Origin: Rhodovulum sp.
GTDB lineage: Bacteria; Pseudomonadota; Alphaproteobacteria; Rhodobacterales; Rhodobacteraceae
Length of the DNA stretch: 64,000 nucleotides
Direction: 5' to 3'
Assembly (NCBI GenBank): GCA_002706605.1
Contig: PALT01000043.1
Location: 1 to 64,000, forward strand
Part shown: one piece after another, positions 8,395-17,732 of the stretch
How positions within the stretch are numbered: position 1 is the first letter of the stretch
How the letters are laid out: each line of letters begins with the position of its first letter
Translations under genes and position numbers: made by a program
Notes under the pieces: model-generated
The model's database searches: none
What the model saw: the letters and a program-made list of their open reading frames with translations, nothing else
Told to the model about the DNA's origin: nothing

Positions 8395-10185
8395 GTGAAA
8401 CCCATTGATCCCAAAGCCAAGGTTTTTCTGATCTATCCCGCCTTGGAAAGCTATGCCTACAAAATTCAGGTCCAGGACCGCGAGAGCCTAGCGCTTGGTT
8501 ATCTCATTGCCGCGTTAGAACGTAAAAACGTGCCCGTCAATGCGGTCAACGCCGAGCTTCTGGAGGTGTCAAACGATCAGGTCATCGAGATGATGGCCGC
8601 ATGTCAGGACACGATCCTTGTCGGAATTTCCGCCGGCTCGGAAAAGGCATTTCCCCATATCGAGGTGATGGCGCAAAAAATAAAAGCGACCCTGCCCAAT
8701 GCACACATCACAATTGGCGGGATTTTCGCGACCTCGGCGCATGAGGACATCCTGAACCAAAGCATCGCCATCGACAGCGTCAGCATGGGAGAGGGAGAGC
8801 GCGTGATCCACGCCCTCTATGAGGGGCTGCTAAACGGCGCCCCGCTGGATACGATTGCGGGCATCAAATTTCGTGCGGATGACGGCACGATTCAGGGCAA
8901 GGACGCCCCGCGTATCAAGGACCTCGACGACCTCCCGTTTCCCTCGCGCGTCGACCTTGAATACATGTTGGAGAACGGCGGCGTGCGTAAGGCCAAAATC
9001 GCTACGTCGCGCGGCTGTTATGCGCGCTGTACGTTCTGTTCGATCCACGAGATCTTTGGCGATCGTTTGGTCTATCGCCGCTCGCCCGCGAATATCGTGG
9101 CGGAAATCCGTATGTTGAAAGAGCGCTTTGGCGTGACGGACGTGTCTTTCATGGATGACCTGTTCATCACCCCGTCCAAGCGCGGTCGCCAGTGGGTCAT
9201 GGATTTTTGCGACCTGATCCGACAGGAAGACCTCGGGATTAAATTCTGGGTCGAAACGCGCGCCGACACTCTGGATCGTGAGATCATGGATTGCATGATC
9301 AGCGCGGGCCTAGATAGCATTTTTATCGGCATCGAAGCAGGCAGCAGCGGCGTTCTTGAAAAGATGCAAAAGGACGTCACCGCAGAACAGAACCGCGACG
9401 CGCTGGTATTGTTACGCCAGACTTCGCTTGACCCCGAGAACGTGCGCTTTGGCTATATCATGTTCACGCCGGACATGTCTTTTGCCGAGCTACAGGAACA
9501 GTTCACGTGGATCCGCGACAGCAACCACTGCCGCGTACAGACCCTGCAAAACCGCATGAACATCTACCGCGGCACACCCGAGTTCAAACGTCTGTTTGCG
9601 GAAAACAAACTTCGGATTGGCGACCTTGGGACGCTGGCCGAATATGACTTTGACGATCCGCAGGTTGGTGAGTTCGAGCACGCCTTCCGTGCCTTCCACC
9701 TGAATTGCGTGGCCGAGGTGTTTGACGACCTACACAAATTGCAGCGCCGTTATATCCGCCAAAAGCAGACGTCGTTCCGCCAAGCCCCGAAACACGTGCG
9801 CAGTTTGTTCAGCCAACTGCTGCGCAATTGCGAACAGCTAGAGCGTCAGCACTATATCGACTTTTTCGAGGCTGGCCTGTTTGGCACAATTGAAGAACGC
9901 AACGCCATTGGCGCGAAAACCAAGGCTGACCTGCCTGAAATTCGTACGGTTCTCACGACCCTAGACAGGCTGCTGACGCTGGAATCTCAAGACGCACTGC
10001 CCGCGTTCCACAAAGGTACATCCAGCGATTGGGAAATCGCGTTGGACGATCGCATTGTGGCCTTCGATGAACATGTCGAAATCCGCGACATCATGGATCA
10101 CTCCTGCAGGATTGTACCTTTGGGCGGTGCGACCTTTTCCCAGACGATGCCCCAAATAACGCACGACACATCGGATGCCGCATAG
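8395..10185 (+). CDS. cobalamin-binding radical SAM protein
   Basis: 596 residues. The N-terminal 150 or so form a B12-binding-type domain (VFLIYPALESY, LALGYLIAALE, ITIGGIFATSAHED, MGEGERV). It is followed by a radical SAM core with the iron-sulphur motif C208-YAR-C212-TF-C215 and downstream strands FMDDLFITP, VETRADTLD and IFIGIEAGS. A helical C-terminal region from about 430 has no motif I know. Members of this class methylate or rearrange carbon centres, and many are maturases or natural-product enzymes; the substrate here is unknown. The GTG start at 8395 has GGAG upstream. Tight linkage to pyrF2 suggests it acts on a pyrimidine or a derived nucleotide, but that is inference. Confidence 0.82.
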   Translation: MKPIDPKAKVFLIYPALESYAYKIQVQDRESLALGYLIAALERKNVPVNAVNAELLEVSNDQVIEMMAACQDTILVGISAGSEKAFPHIEVMAQKIKATLPNAHITIGGIFATSAHEDILNQSIAIDSVSMGEGERVIHALYEGLLNGAPLDTIAGIKFRADDGTIQGKDAPRIKDLDDLPFPSRVDLEYMLENGGVRKAKIATSRGCYARCTFCSIHEIFGDRLVYRRSPANIVAEIRMLKERFGVTDVSFMDDLFITPSKRGRQWVMDFCDLIRQEDLGIKFWVETRADTLDREIMDCMISAGLDSIFIGIEAGSSGVLEKMQKDVTAEQNRDALVLLRQTSLDPENVRFGYIMFTPDMSFAELQEQFTWIRDSNHCRVQTLQNRMNIYRGTPEFKRLFAENKLRIGDLGTLAEYDFDDPQVGEFEHAFRAFHLNCVAEVFDDLHKLQRRYIRQKQTSFRQAPKHVRSLFSQLLRNCEQLERQHYIDFFEAGLFGTIEERNAIGAKTKADLPEIRTVLTTLDRLLTLESQDALPAFHKGTSSDWEIALDDRIVAFDEHVEIRDIMDHSCRIVPLGGATFSQTMPQITHDTSDAA

Positions 10186-10224
10186 GGGCTTTTCTCCGCA
10201 ACATTGATGACCAAGGGTTTTAAA

Positions 10225-11328
10225 ATGCAGTTTTCTCGCCGTTCCATTCTTACCGCTTTCGGAGCCAGCGCTCTGGTTTCGACCTCGATCTTCGCGCCCG
10301 TGCGCGCTGCCACCAGCACCACGCTGAATGTACTTTGTTGGGACGAATATCCGACCGACACCAGCTTTGACGAATTTGCCGCACAGACAGGCCTGACTCT
10401 GCGTGTGGACCGTGTCGGCTCGGTCTCGGACATGGTCAAGGCCCTGCAGGTCCAATCCGATAGCCCCTATGACATGGCGTTTCTGCCGATCTCGACCTTT
10501 AACATGGTGTCCAAAGCCGTTGGCCTAAAGACGCTGGACATTTCGAAGGTCGCCAATCTGTCCGGCGTCGATCCGAGCATCATGGACCGCATGAAGATGA
10601 TTTCGGGCAACCCCGACATCAACAGCAAGATGGTCCCATTCACATGGGGTGCCGAAGCGATCCTAACGCGCAACACCTCGGATCAACCGATTTCCTATGA
10701 CGTTTTGTGGAGCGACGCCTTTGCGGGCCAATCGACCTTCCGCGCTAAATCTCTGTTGGTGGGTATCGGGCTCTACCTCAACAGCACGGGCGCCATCGCC
10801 AACCCCAATCTGGACGGCCTGTATGAGAGCGAAGACGCGTTGGTGAGCTATTTGCTCCAGTATCAGGAATTTGGCATGGACCATGCCACACGTCTTGGGG
10901 CTGAATGGAAATCTGGCAAAGAAGCCGCTGCCGCATTCGACGCCCCGGAAACCTCGACCGGTCTGGTTTGGGATGGGACCGCGGCGCGGGTTATGGCCAA
11001 GCATGCCGATCTGACCTTCCACTTGCCGGCCGAGGGTGGCATGGCTTGGCTTGACGGGATGTTCGTTCCCTCGACTGGCCAGAACGATGCCGCCGCACTG
11101 GAACTGATGGACTTTCTGCTGACCGAAGAGGTCCAAAAGCGCCATATCGAGTCCTCCAACTATGGCAGCGTGATGTCCAACCTTTTGTCCAAGCCCAGCC
11201 GCCTGTGGCCCAACGGCCTGAACAGCGACAGCATCGCCAATGTCTGGTGGTGGCGTGCGGGTCCGTCGTGGTGGGGACCGACCCTTGGCCGAATGGGCAC
11301 CAACTTCTCTGTCGCGCTGCAAAGCTAA
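10225..11328 (+). CDS. extracellular solute-binding protein, PotD-like, Tat signal
   Basis: 367 residues with a twin-arginine signal (SRRSILTAFGASALVSTS, cleavage likely after VRA). The body resembles polyamine/iron-type ABC binding proteins (LNVLCWDEYPTDTSFDEFAAQTG, YDMAFLPISTF, AEGGMAWLDGMFVPS). No permease or ATPase gene is nearby, so its transporter is elsewhere or it serves as a periplasmic carrier or sensor. Start at 10225 is chosen for the AAGGG upstream and because the signal begins there; an in-frame ATG at 10207 is also possible. It is the third gene of the pyrF2 operon. Ligand unknown. Confidence 0.75.
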   Translation: MQFSRRSILTAFGASALVSTSIFAPVRAATSTTLNVLCWDEYPTDTSFDEFAAQTGLTLRVDRVGSVSDMVKALQVQSDSPYDMAFLPISTFNMVSKAVGLKTLDISKVANLSGVDPSIMDRMKMISGNPDINSKMVPFTWGAEAILTRNTSDQPISYDVLWSDAFAGQSTFRAKSLLVGIGLYLNSTGAIANPNLDGLYESEDALVSYLLQYQEFGMDHATRLGAEWKSGKEAAAAFDAPETSTGLVWDGTAARVMAKHADLTFHLPAEGGMAWLDGMFVPSTGQNDAAALELMDFLLTEEVQKRHIESSNYGSVMSNLLSKPSRLWPNGLNSDSIANVWWWRAGPSWWGPTLGRMGTNFSVALQS

Positions 11329-11391
11329 CGCGCCTTGACGCTGCCCTGTTCGGGGCGGCGTCTCCTCTGCTTTCTGAAAGGGGCCAGTTCG

Positions 11392-12771
11392 ATGGCACGC
11401 TTGGGTATTCTTCCGATCTCTGTACTCTTGTCCGTCATTTGCGTCGGCATGGGGGTTGCCGAAAACTGGGACCCGGCGGCGATCACCGTGTTCCCGGACC
11501 ACGCGGATTTTGCGGCGGGGCTTTTGCCGATTGAAACACTCGTGGCTGACGGCGAAACCCTGTTTCAAGTCAAATTCAATGCGCTTGACGGTGCCGGCCG
11601 CCCCGGAGCGACCGGTGCTGGCGATCCTACGGGGCGGCGCGAGCAACCAGCGCAGGAATTCCTGCGCGTGTCCGGTCCTGACGCCTCGGCCTGTAGCTCA
11701 TGCCATAACGTGCCACGCGCGGGCGGGTCTGGCGATTTCGTGACAAATGTCTTTGCCGGCGCAAACTTGCAGGACCCCCCGGTCGAAGCTGTCGATCCCC
11801 GCACGACAAACGAACGCAACACCACGGGTCTGTTCGGGGCCGGCCAAGTTGAGCTTTTGGCGCGTGAAATGACACTGGCCCTATTCGATCTGCGCGACAC
11901 CGCACGCGCCCAAGCCAAACAACGCGGAACCCCCGTCACCGTCGCTTTGGTGGCAAGTGGCGTTTCCTTTGGCCACCTGACCGCCCTTCCCGACGGACGC
12001 CTTGAAACATCCAATGTCCAAGGGGTCGATCCCGACCTGATCATTCGCCCCTTTACCAGCAAGGGCGTCGTCATTTCCCTACGTGAATTCACGATCAACG
12101 CCCTGAATCAGCACCACGGCATCCAAGCGACCGAACGCTATGGAAAATCCAAAACGGGTCTCAGCGATTTTGACCGCGACGGCGTCGATGACGAATTTTC
12201 GGTGGGTCAGGTTTCGGCTATGGTAGCCTTTCAGGCGACCCTGCCGGCCCCGCGTCAAAAGTTTTCAGAGGACCCGTTTCTGCGCGCACAAGAAGAGCGC
12301 GGTCAGACCTTGTTTACCCAAGTTGGCTGTTCGACCTGCCATATTCCCGCGCATGAGATCACGACGACGACCTTTGCCGAACCGAGCCCGTTCAATGAAT
12401 ACGGCACATTGCGTGGCGATGGTCAGGTGGCCACTTTGACCCTACCGATTGAGGGCTTTCAGGGCACAGTGACCGCCTACACCGACCTCAAGCGCCACAA
12501 CCTGTGCGACGCGGATATCCGCCATTTCTGCAACGAGCAATTGGTGCAGGGCGGTGTGCCGGTGGATTACTTCCTGACAGCAAAGCTTTGGGATCTCGCC
12601 ACCTCGGGACCCTATGGCCATCGCGGCGATTTGCCGACCATTTCTCAGGCCATCCTTGCCCATGGCGGAGAAGCCCGCGCCGAACGAGAGGCTTTTCTTG
12701 CCCTAGACGACACTGCAAAGCGCGAATTGATCGCCTTTCTGCGCACCCTCGGCCGCGCCGAAGCCCCCTAG
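11392..12771 (+). CDS. di-haem c-type cytochrome oxidoreductase (DHOR/DUF1111-like)
   Basis: 459 residues with a Sec signal (GILPISVLLSVICVGMGVAE) and two haem-binding motifs, CSSCH near residue 102 and CSTCH near 316. The spacing and the motifs NTTGLFGAGQVELLAREM and DLKRHNLCD match the di-haem oxidoreductase ("thiol oxidoreductase") family, relatives of MauG/cytochrome c peroxidases. It should act in the periplasm as a peroxidase or oxidase of a small molecule or protein. It sits between two exported binding proteins in one operon, so a shared periplasmic substrate is plausible. Start at 11392, with GAAAGGGGC upstream. Confidence 0.8.
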   Translation: MARLGILPISVLLSVICVGMGVAENWDPAAITVFPDHADFAAGLLPIETLVADGETLFQVKFNALDGAGRPGATGAGDPTGRREQPAQEFLRVSGPDASACSSCHNVPRAGGSGDFVTNVFAGANLQDPPVEAVDPRTTNERNTTGLFGAGQVELLAREMTLALFDLRDTARAQAKQRGTPVTVALVASGVSFGHLTALPDGRLETSNVQGVDPDLIIRPFTSKGVVISLREFTINALNQHHGIQATERYGKSKTGLSDFDRDGVDDEFSVGQVSAMVAFQATLPAPRQKFSEDPFLRAQEERGQTLFTQVGCSTCHIPAHEITTTTFAEPSPFNEYGTLRGDGQVATLTLPIEGFQGTVTAYTDLKRHNLCDADIRHFCNEQLVQGGVPVDYFLTAKLWDLATSGPYGHRGDLPTISQAILAHGGEARAEREAFLALDDTAKRELIAFLRTLGRAEAP

Positions 12772-12825
12772 GCTGCCGTCCGGATACCATTTTCGAAACA
12801 CCGTTGATAGATGTTGGAGCTTACC

Positions 12826-14406
12826 GTGAGCGAAATTGAATTCCTGAAAACCTCAGCCGTCACAGGACGTATGTCACGCCGTGATTTTCTGGGACGCATG
12901 GGGGCTCTTGGCGTCGGCGCGCCCCTCGCGTCAAGCATGCTCAGTTCTGCGGTACTGGCGGCAGGCCCGCAATACGGCGGCACCATGCGTTTGGGCATAC
13001 GTGGCGGCACCCCCGAGGATAGCCTCGACCCCGCCCATGCCGCCAATCAGGTCGGTACGATCGTCACCCGCCTCTGGGGTGAGCCTCTGGTCGATCTGGC
13101 CGAGGACGAAGGCCTTGAGGGTAAGGTCGCCGAGACATTCTCGGGCTCGGCCGACGGCAAAACGTGGACCTTCCGCATTCGACAGGGCATTACCTTTTCC
13201 AACGGCAAGGCCGTTACCGCCGAGGATGCGGTGGCTTCGCTGCGCAGACATGCCGACCCTGAAACCGGCTCGGGCGGCGCGGGCGTTCTGAGCGGCATTT
13301 CCAACATTCGGGCCGAGGGGTCGGATGTGATCATTACCCTGGAACAACCCAATGTTGATCTCCCCTATCTATTGACCGACCGTCACCTGATCATCCAACC
13401 CAATGGCGGCTATGATGCCCCCGAAGCGGCGATCGGGACAGGTCGGTATATTCTGAAACAGGTGAATAAGGGCGAATTGATCGTCGCAGAAAAGAACCCC
13501 AACCATTGGGACGCGCTTGGCTATGCCAGTACCATCGAGTTGCATGTGATCAACGACGATGCGGCGCGGGTGCAGGCGCTTGTGTCGGGTCAGGTCGACA
13601 TGATCGACCGGGTTCCACCAAACGATGCAGCGGCCATTCAGACGGCGGCAGGTGTGAATCTGCACCAAACTTCGGGACCGGGTCATTATGTTTTTGTAAT
13701 GCACACTGACACCGCGCCATTTGACAACAACGACCTGCGACTAGCTCTGAAATATGCGATCAACCGCGAAGAAATGGTCGAAAAGGTGCTGCGCGGCCTC
13801 GGCAGCGTCGGCAATGATTCCCCGATCAATGCATCTTATCCGTTGTTCACCCCGATTGAGCAGCGACGCTATGATCCCGATCTTGCAGCCTACCACCTGC
13901 GCAAATCCGGGCACAGTGGTCCGATCATTCTGCGCACTTCGAACAACTCGTTTGTTGGCGCCCCTGAGGCCGCCAAACTCTTCAAGGCATCCGCGGCACA
14001 GGCGGGTATCGAGTTAGATATCCAGATGGCCCCAGAAGACACCTACTGGTCCGAAGTCTGGAATAAGCAACCCTTTTGCACAAGCTACTGGGGCGGGCGA
14101 CCGACGCAGGACCAGATGTTCACGACGGCGTATCTTTCGACCTCGGGCTGGAATGACACGCGGTTTAACAATCCGCAGTTCGACCAGTTGCTGGTAGCTG
14201 CGCGTTCAGAAGCCGACCAGAGCAAGCGCCGACAGATGTATGCGGATATGGCGAACCTGCAACGCGACAATGGCGGCCTGATCTGCCCGATGTTCAACGA
14301 CTTTGTCGACGCAACCTCGGACCGTCTGGCGGGCTGGAAAAGTAACGTCAAAGGCTTTGCCCTGATGAACGCCTTTGCGCCGCATAAAATGTGGGTCACC
14401 ACCTGA
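12826..14406 (+). CDS. ABC transporter peptide/small-molecule binding protein (SBP family 5), Tat signal
   Basis: 526 residues with a twin-arginine signal (SRRDFLGRMGALGVGAPL). It has typical family 5 segments: GGTPEDSLDPAHA, VTRLWGEPLVDL, WTFRIRQGITFSNGKAVTAEDAV and LRLALKYAINREEMVEKVL. Family members bind oligopeptides, dipeptides, opines or glycosides. As with the binding protein at 10225, no permease or ATPase gene follows. I prefer the GTG at 12826 because TTGGAG lies 8 bp upstream; an ATG at 12811 lacks a ribosome site. It is the last gene of the rightward operon and is followed by a strong hairpin. Confidence 0.8.
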   Translation: MSEIEFLKTSAVTGRMSRRDFLGRMGALGVGAPLASSMLSSAVLAAGPQYGGTMRLGIRGGTPEDSLDPAHAANQVGTIVTRLWGEPLVDLAEDEGLEGKVAETFSGSADGKTWTFRIRQGITFSNGKAVTAEDAVASLRRHADPETGSGGAGVLSGISNIRAEGSDVIITLEQPNVDLPYLLTDRHLIIQPNGGYDAPEAAIGTGRYILKQVNKGELIVAEKNPNHWDALGYASTIELHVINDDAARVQALVSGQVDMIDRVPPNDAAAIQTAAGVNLHQTSGPGHYVFVMHTDTAPFDNNDLRLALKYAINREEMVEKVLRGLGSVGNDSPINASYPLFTPIEQRRYDPDLAAYHLRKSGHSGPIILRTSNNSFVGAPEAAKLFKASAAQAGIELDIQMAPEDTYWSEVWNKQPFCTSYWGGRPTQDQMFTTAYLSTSGWNDTRFNNPQFDQLLVAARSEADQSKRRQMYADMANLQRDNGGLICPMFNDFVDATSDRLAGWKSNVKGFALMNAFAPHKMWVTT

Positions 14407-14413
14407 CCCAAAC

Positions 14414-14449
14414 GGCCAAGCCGCCCTTGCACATTGGGGCGGCTTGGCC
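14414..14449. terminator. bidirectional terminator between the convergent operons
   Basis: Perfect 13-bp stem GGCCAAGCCGCCC/GGGCGGCTTGGCC with a 10-nt loop, flanked by short A and T runs. It separates the end of the pyrF2 operon from the end of the leftward pyrE operon. Confidence 0.85.
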
Positions 14450-14465
14450 AAAAGGGATTACCGGG

Positions 14466-14780
14466 CTAGGCGGCAAACATGCCCGTCACAACCTCGTTCA
14501 TCGCCCCAAGACGGGTCTGCGCGCTGCCCGACGTGATGGCCGCATCGAACTGTTCAGCCACTTTGACAAACTGATCCGCCGCCTTTGCAGTCGCTGACAA
14601 ATCCACGGCCATGCGCTCATGGAAATCCACAAAGTTCTCGGCATAGACCGCAAGCACAAAGAACTCTGTCGCATAGTCGGGGTTCTTTTGCGCCAACCCC
14701 TTGGCCGCATCCGCGCATTTACGAAAGGCGTTCAGGCCCCGACCGTTTTCATTCAATAGTGTAATCAATTCGGCAAACAT
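14466..14780 (-). CDS. hypothetical small helical protein at end of the pyrE operon
   Basis: 104 residues with a very good ribosome site (AGGAGG) and an ATG at 14780, 23 bp after pyrE. The sequence (MFAELITLLNENGRGLNAF, then KNPDYATEFFVLAVYAENFV) looks all-helical and soluble, with no cysteine pair and no signal peptide. I do not recognise a family. As the last gene of the dct-pyr operon it could be an accessory or regulatory subunit of the pathway; this is inference from position only. Confidence 0.7.
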   Translation of the reverse strand: MFAELITLLNENGRGLNAFRKCADAAKGLAQKNPDYATEFFVLAVYAENFVDFHERMAVDLSATAKAADQFVKVAEQFDAAITSGSAQTRLGAMNEVVTGMFAA

Positions 14781-14803
14781 CTTTGGCCTCCTAATAGTAA
14801 CAT

Positions 14804-15499
14804 TCAAATCGACAAAACCGATGCCCCGCCATGATCCGAGGACCACTTCAACGGCGCATCCAAAAAGTGCTCGATCTCTGCCAAAACGGCATCTTCGAAA
14901 CACCCGCGCTCTTGGGCGACACCCAAAACATCGCGCCACGTGGCCAAGGCATGCAACTGCAGCTCGTGCTCGGCCAGAAGGCGCATGGTTTCCGGAAAGA
15001 TGTCATAAAAGAACAGCATAACCGTGTGATCAACCCGCAACCCCGAGCGGCGCAAGGCCTGTGCGAAACGGACCTTGCTTGCGCCATCGGTTGTCAGATC
15101 CTCAATCAAGACGACCCGTTGACCAGGTTTAAAATCACCCTCGACCTGCGCATTTCGTGCAAAGCCCTTGGGCTTTTTGCGCACATATTGCATAGGCAGG
15201 CGCAACTCGGCTGCCATCCAAGCGGCATAGGGAATGCCCGCCGTTTCGCCGCCGGCAAGCGCGTCGAACTGATTGAGCCCGATCCGGTTACTGAGGATCT
15301 CACAAGCATATCCCATCAGTCGTTCGCGCACCTCTGGGTGCGACATGACCTTGCGGCAGTCGATATAAACCGGACTAGCCAGTCCCGACGTAAACATGAA
15401 CGGTTGTTCGGACCAGAATTGCACCGCGCCGATATCAAGCAACGCAGCAGCCGTCTCGCGCGCCACCTGATCCTGATGCTTTGCAGATGTCTTTGTCAT
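14804..15499 (-). CDS. pyrE: orotate phosphoribosyltransferase
   Basis: Joins orotate and PRPP to give OMP. The 231-residue protein has the PRPP loop VLIEDLTTDGAS (about 130-141), the flexible-loop lysines YVRKKPKG (about 105-112), and LAGGETAGIPYAA. FTSGLASPVYIDCRK matches the orotate-binding N terminus. Its ATG overlaps the stop of the amidohydrolase gene (ATGA), so the two are translationally coupled. With pyrD, pyrK and two pyrF genes in the same module it covers dihydroorotate to UMP. Confidence 0.92.
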   Translation of the reverse strand: MTKTSAKHQDQVARETAAALLDIGAVQFWSEQPFMFTSGLASPVYIDCRKVMSHPEVRERLMGYACEILSNRIGLNQFDALAGGETAGIPYAAWMAAELRLPMQYVRKKPKGFARNAQVEGDFKPGQRVVLIEDLTTDGASKVRFAQALRRSGLRVDHTVMLFFYDIFPETMRLLAEHELQLHALATWRDVLGVAQERGCFEDAVLAEIEHFLDAPLKWSSDHGGASVLSI

Positions 15500-16791
15500 G
15501 CCCCTCGCCCCACCGATCTTGATTGCTTGAGCATGTCATAAATAATCTCAACCCCAGAAAGAAAATCGTCGATCTCCATCGCCTCATCAGGGTTATGTGA
15601 TCCGTTTCTGTTGCGTACAAACACCATCGCACTGGGAATACCCGCATTCGCGAAAACCGCCGCATCGTGGCCGCCGCCCGACGCCATGCGCACAACAGGC
15701 AGGCCAATGCGCTGCATCGACGCACTCAGATCTTCGACCAAACCCGCGTCCATCATGGCAGGCGCGGTCCAATGACACGCGTCCAGCGCAAAAGACACAC
15801 GACGCTCTCGTTCAATCTGCGCCATTTCTTGCGACAAAAGCCCCTGCATCCCCTCAAGCACGTCAGAAGATTGCGACCGAATATCAAGGCTAAAGCGGAC
15901 CTCATCCGCGATCCGCGTCATTGCATTTCGCTCGGCGTCCGTGTGGACGATGCCTGAGGTCAGAACCAGATCTTCGCCCTTCTGAATGATAGAGGCCCAC
16001 GCGTCATCCAACCGCATCAGCAGGTCGGACATCGCCATCACAGGATCGCGCCGGAACGCTCGGGGCACCGCGCCCGAATGCCCTGCCTGTCCGCTACAGC
16101 ATACATCACGGTGGCGGAAATTCCCGCGAATACCAGTCACAACAGCAGCCGGTGATCCCTTGCCAATCAACATCGGCCCCTGTTCGATATGCAACTCGAC
16201 ATAGCCCAGAACCTGGTCCAGATCGATCAGGGGAAGCCCCGATTGAACGCGGTTCATGTCAATCCCGAAATCACGCATATGTTCGCCGAGCGGACGATGA
16301 TCCCCCCTGTGCAAGGCGGCGCATTCCTGTGCGCTCAACGCGCCGGTCAATGCCTTTGAGGCGATATAACAGGGACCAAACCACGCGGATTCTTCGGCGC
16401 GCATGGCAATCACTTGAACCGGACGCGCGAACCGTTCGCCCCTGCTGCGGGCGCGTGCCAGACAGATCAAACCGGCCAGAACGCCCGCCAGACCGTCGTA
16501 ATTCCCGCCCATCGGAACGCTGTCCACATGCGAACCGACAAGGACAAAGCGTTCAGCCTGCGCATCCTCGGGCAAACACATCCGCAGGTTCTGACCCGCA
16601 TCATACCACGTGCACAGGCCCATGCCTTCGGCCTCGGCACGCAACCATTCAAGGATCTCCGTCTCTTTCGCGGAAAAGGCCGGACGCGATATGCCCGCGA
16701 CGTCGGGGCTGCGTCGTGCAGCTTCTTGAAACAGAGAGGCCGCAAGACGCGCGTCGCTGGCCTGTGGCGCGAACCCGACACTCGGGGTCAC
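15496..16791 (-). CDS. M20 family amidohydrolase (N-carbamoyl-amino-acid hydrolase type)
   Basis: 431-residue metal-dependent hydrolase of the HyuC/allantoate amidohydrolase/beta-ureidopropionase group. Visible metal and catalytic motifs are GSHVDSVPMGGNYDG (about 86-100), AEES (about 132-135), ELHIEQGP, SGQAGHSGAVP, GGGHDAAVF and NRNGSHNPDE. Such enzymes hydrolyse N-carbamoyl amides to amine, CO2 and ammonia. Between pyrD and pyrE a likely substrate is N-carbamoyl-L-aspartate (ureidosuccinate), which would make an orotate breakdown route possible; N-carbamoyl-beta-alanine is the alternative. The GTG start at 16791 overlaps the pyrD stop by 4 bp (GTGA). No dihydroorotase lies in the module. 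Confidence 0.85.
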   Translation of the reverse strand: MTPSVGFAPQASDARLAASLFQEAARRSPDVAGISRPAFSAKETEILEWLRAEAEGMGLCTWYDAGQNLRMCLPEDAQAERFVLVGSHVDSVPMGGNYDGLAGVLAGLICLARARSRGERFARPVQVIAMRAEESAWFGPCYIASKALTGALSAQECAALHRGDHRPLGEHMRDFGIDMNRVQSGLPLIDLDQVLGYVELHIEQGPMLIGKGSPAAVVTGIRGNFRHRDVCCSGQAGHSGAVPRAFRRDPVMAMSDLLMRLDDAWASIIQKGEDLVLTSGIVHTDAERNAMTRIADEVRFSLDIRSQSSDVLEGMQGLLSQEMAQIERERRVSFALDACHWTAPAMMDAGLVEDLSASMQRIGLPVVRMASGGGHDAAVFANAGIPSAMVFVRNRNGSHNPDEAMEIDDFLSGVEIIYDMLKQSRSVGRGA

Positions 16792-17732
16792 GACACGCCC
16801 TCGGCCAACAGCATGCCGTCGCCGGCCTCTTGGTCGCGCACACTGCCCACAAGGTCCGCGACCGACGACACGCCGTGGGCCTGCATCCACGCGCGCAGAT
16901 CCGCGATGAGGCGTTCCATTATGCCCGCCTCGATAAAGGTTGCGGTACCGACCTGAACGGCCGTGGCCCCCGCGATCAGGAACTCGACCACATCTTCAAC
17001 CGTCGAAATACCCCCGCAGCCGATGATCGGGATATCGACCGCATTGGCGCATTGATAGCTCATGCGCAGGGCAATCGGCTTTAGCGAAGGGCCGGAGAGC
17101 CCCCCCATCAGGTTGCCCAAGGTCGGGCGGCGTGTCTCGACATCGATCGCCATCGCCAAAAGCGTGTTGCACACGACAAGAGCATCCGCGCCCGCCGCTT
17201 CGGCGGCCTGCGCGACTTCGGTGGTTTCGCCGGTGTTCGGTGACAGTTTCGCCCAGAGCGGAAGCGCGGTTGCCCCTCGGACCTTTTGCATGACGGCCTC
17301 GGTGGTGGACGGGCGCATGGCGAATGCCTTGCCGTCTTCTTCTAGGTTCGGGCAGGAAATATTGACCTCTATCCCCGCGACGCCCGGCACATCCAGCGCC
17401 GCACAAGTTCGCGCAAATTCATCTGCGGTGCCCGCCGAAATCGACACAATCAGGGGGACGTCAAACTGGCTATAGAACGGGACCACATGGTCCAAGAAAT
17501 GCGCCACACCCTTGGACGGGATTCCGATTGAGTTCAGCATAGCCCCCCGCACCTCGCACACGCGCGGGGTCGGGTTGCCGTTGCGGGTTTCGCTGGTGAC
17601 GGTCTTGGTGACATGCGCCCCCAGCGCACCCAGATCAAGCACATCTGCCAAATCTTCGGAAAAGGTCCCCGAGGCGGGCATAATCGGGTTCTTTAGGGCC
17701 AACGCCCCGATGCGCGTTTCAAGGCTCAGCAT
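16788..17732 (-). CDS. pyrD: dihydroorotate dehydrogenase, class 1B catalytic subunit
   Basis: 314-residue FMN TIM barrel. Typical class 1B segments are KNPIMPASGTF, GAMLNSIGIPSKGV, VNISCPNLEEDGKAF (with the active-site cysteine of class 1 enzymes) and GCGGISTVEDVVEFLIAGATAVQVGTA. With PyrK it oxidises dihydroorotate with NAD+, or runs in reverse, and does not need the quinone pool. It therefore differs from the membrane-linked class 2 PyrD usual in Proteobacteria. The start at 17732 overlaps the pyrK stop by 7 bp. PreA (dihydropyrimidine dehydrogenase) is related, but pairing with PyrK favours dihydroorotate. Confidence 0.88.
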   Translation of the reverse strand: MLSLETRIGALALKNPIMPASGTFSEDLADVLDLGALGAHVTKTVTSETRNGNPTPRVCEVRGAMLNSIGIPSKGVAHFLDHVVPFYSQFDVPLIVSISAGTADEFARTCAALDVPGVAGIEVNISCPNLEEDGKAFAMRPSTTEAVMQKVRGATALPLWAKLSPNTGETTEVAQAAEAAGADALVVCNTLLAMAIDVETRRPTLGNLMGGLSGPSLKPIALRMSYQCANAVDIPIIGCGGISTVEDVVEFLIAGATAVQVGTATFIEAGIMERLIADLRAWMQAHGVSSVADLVGSVRDQEAGDGMLLAEGVS

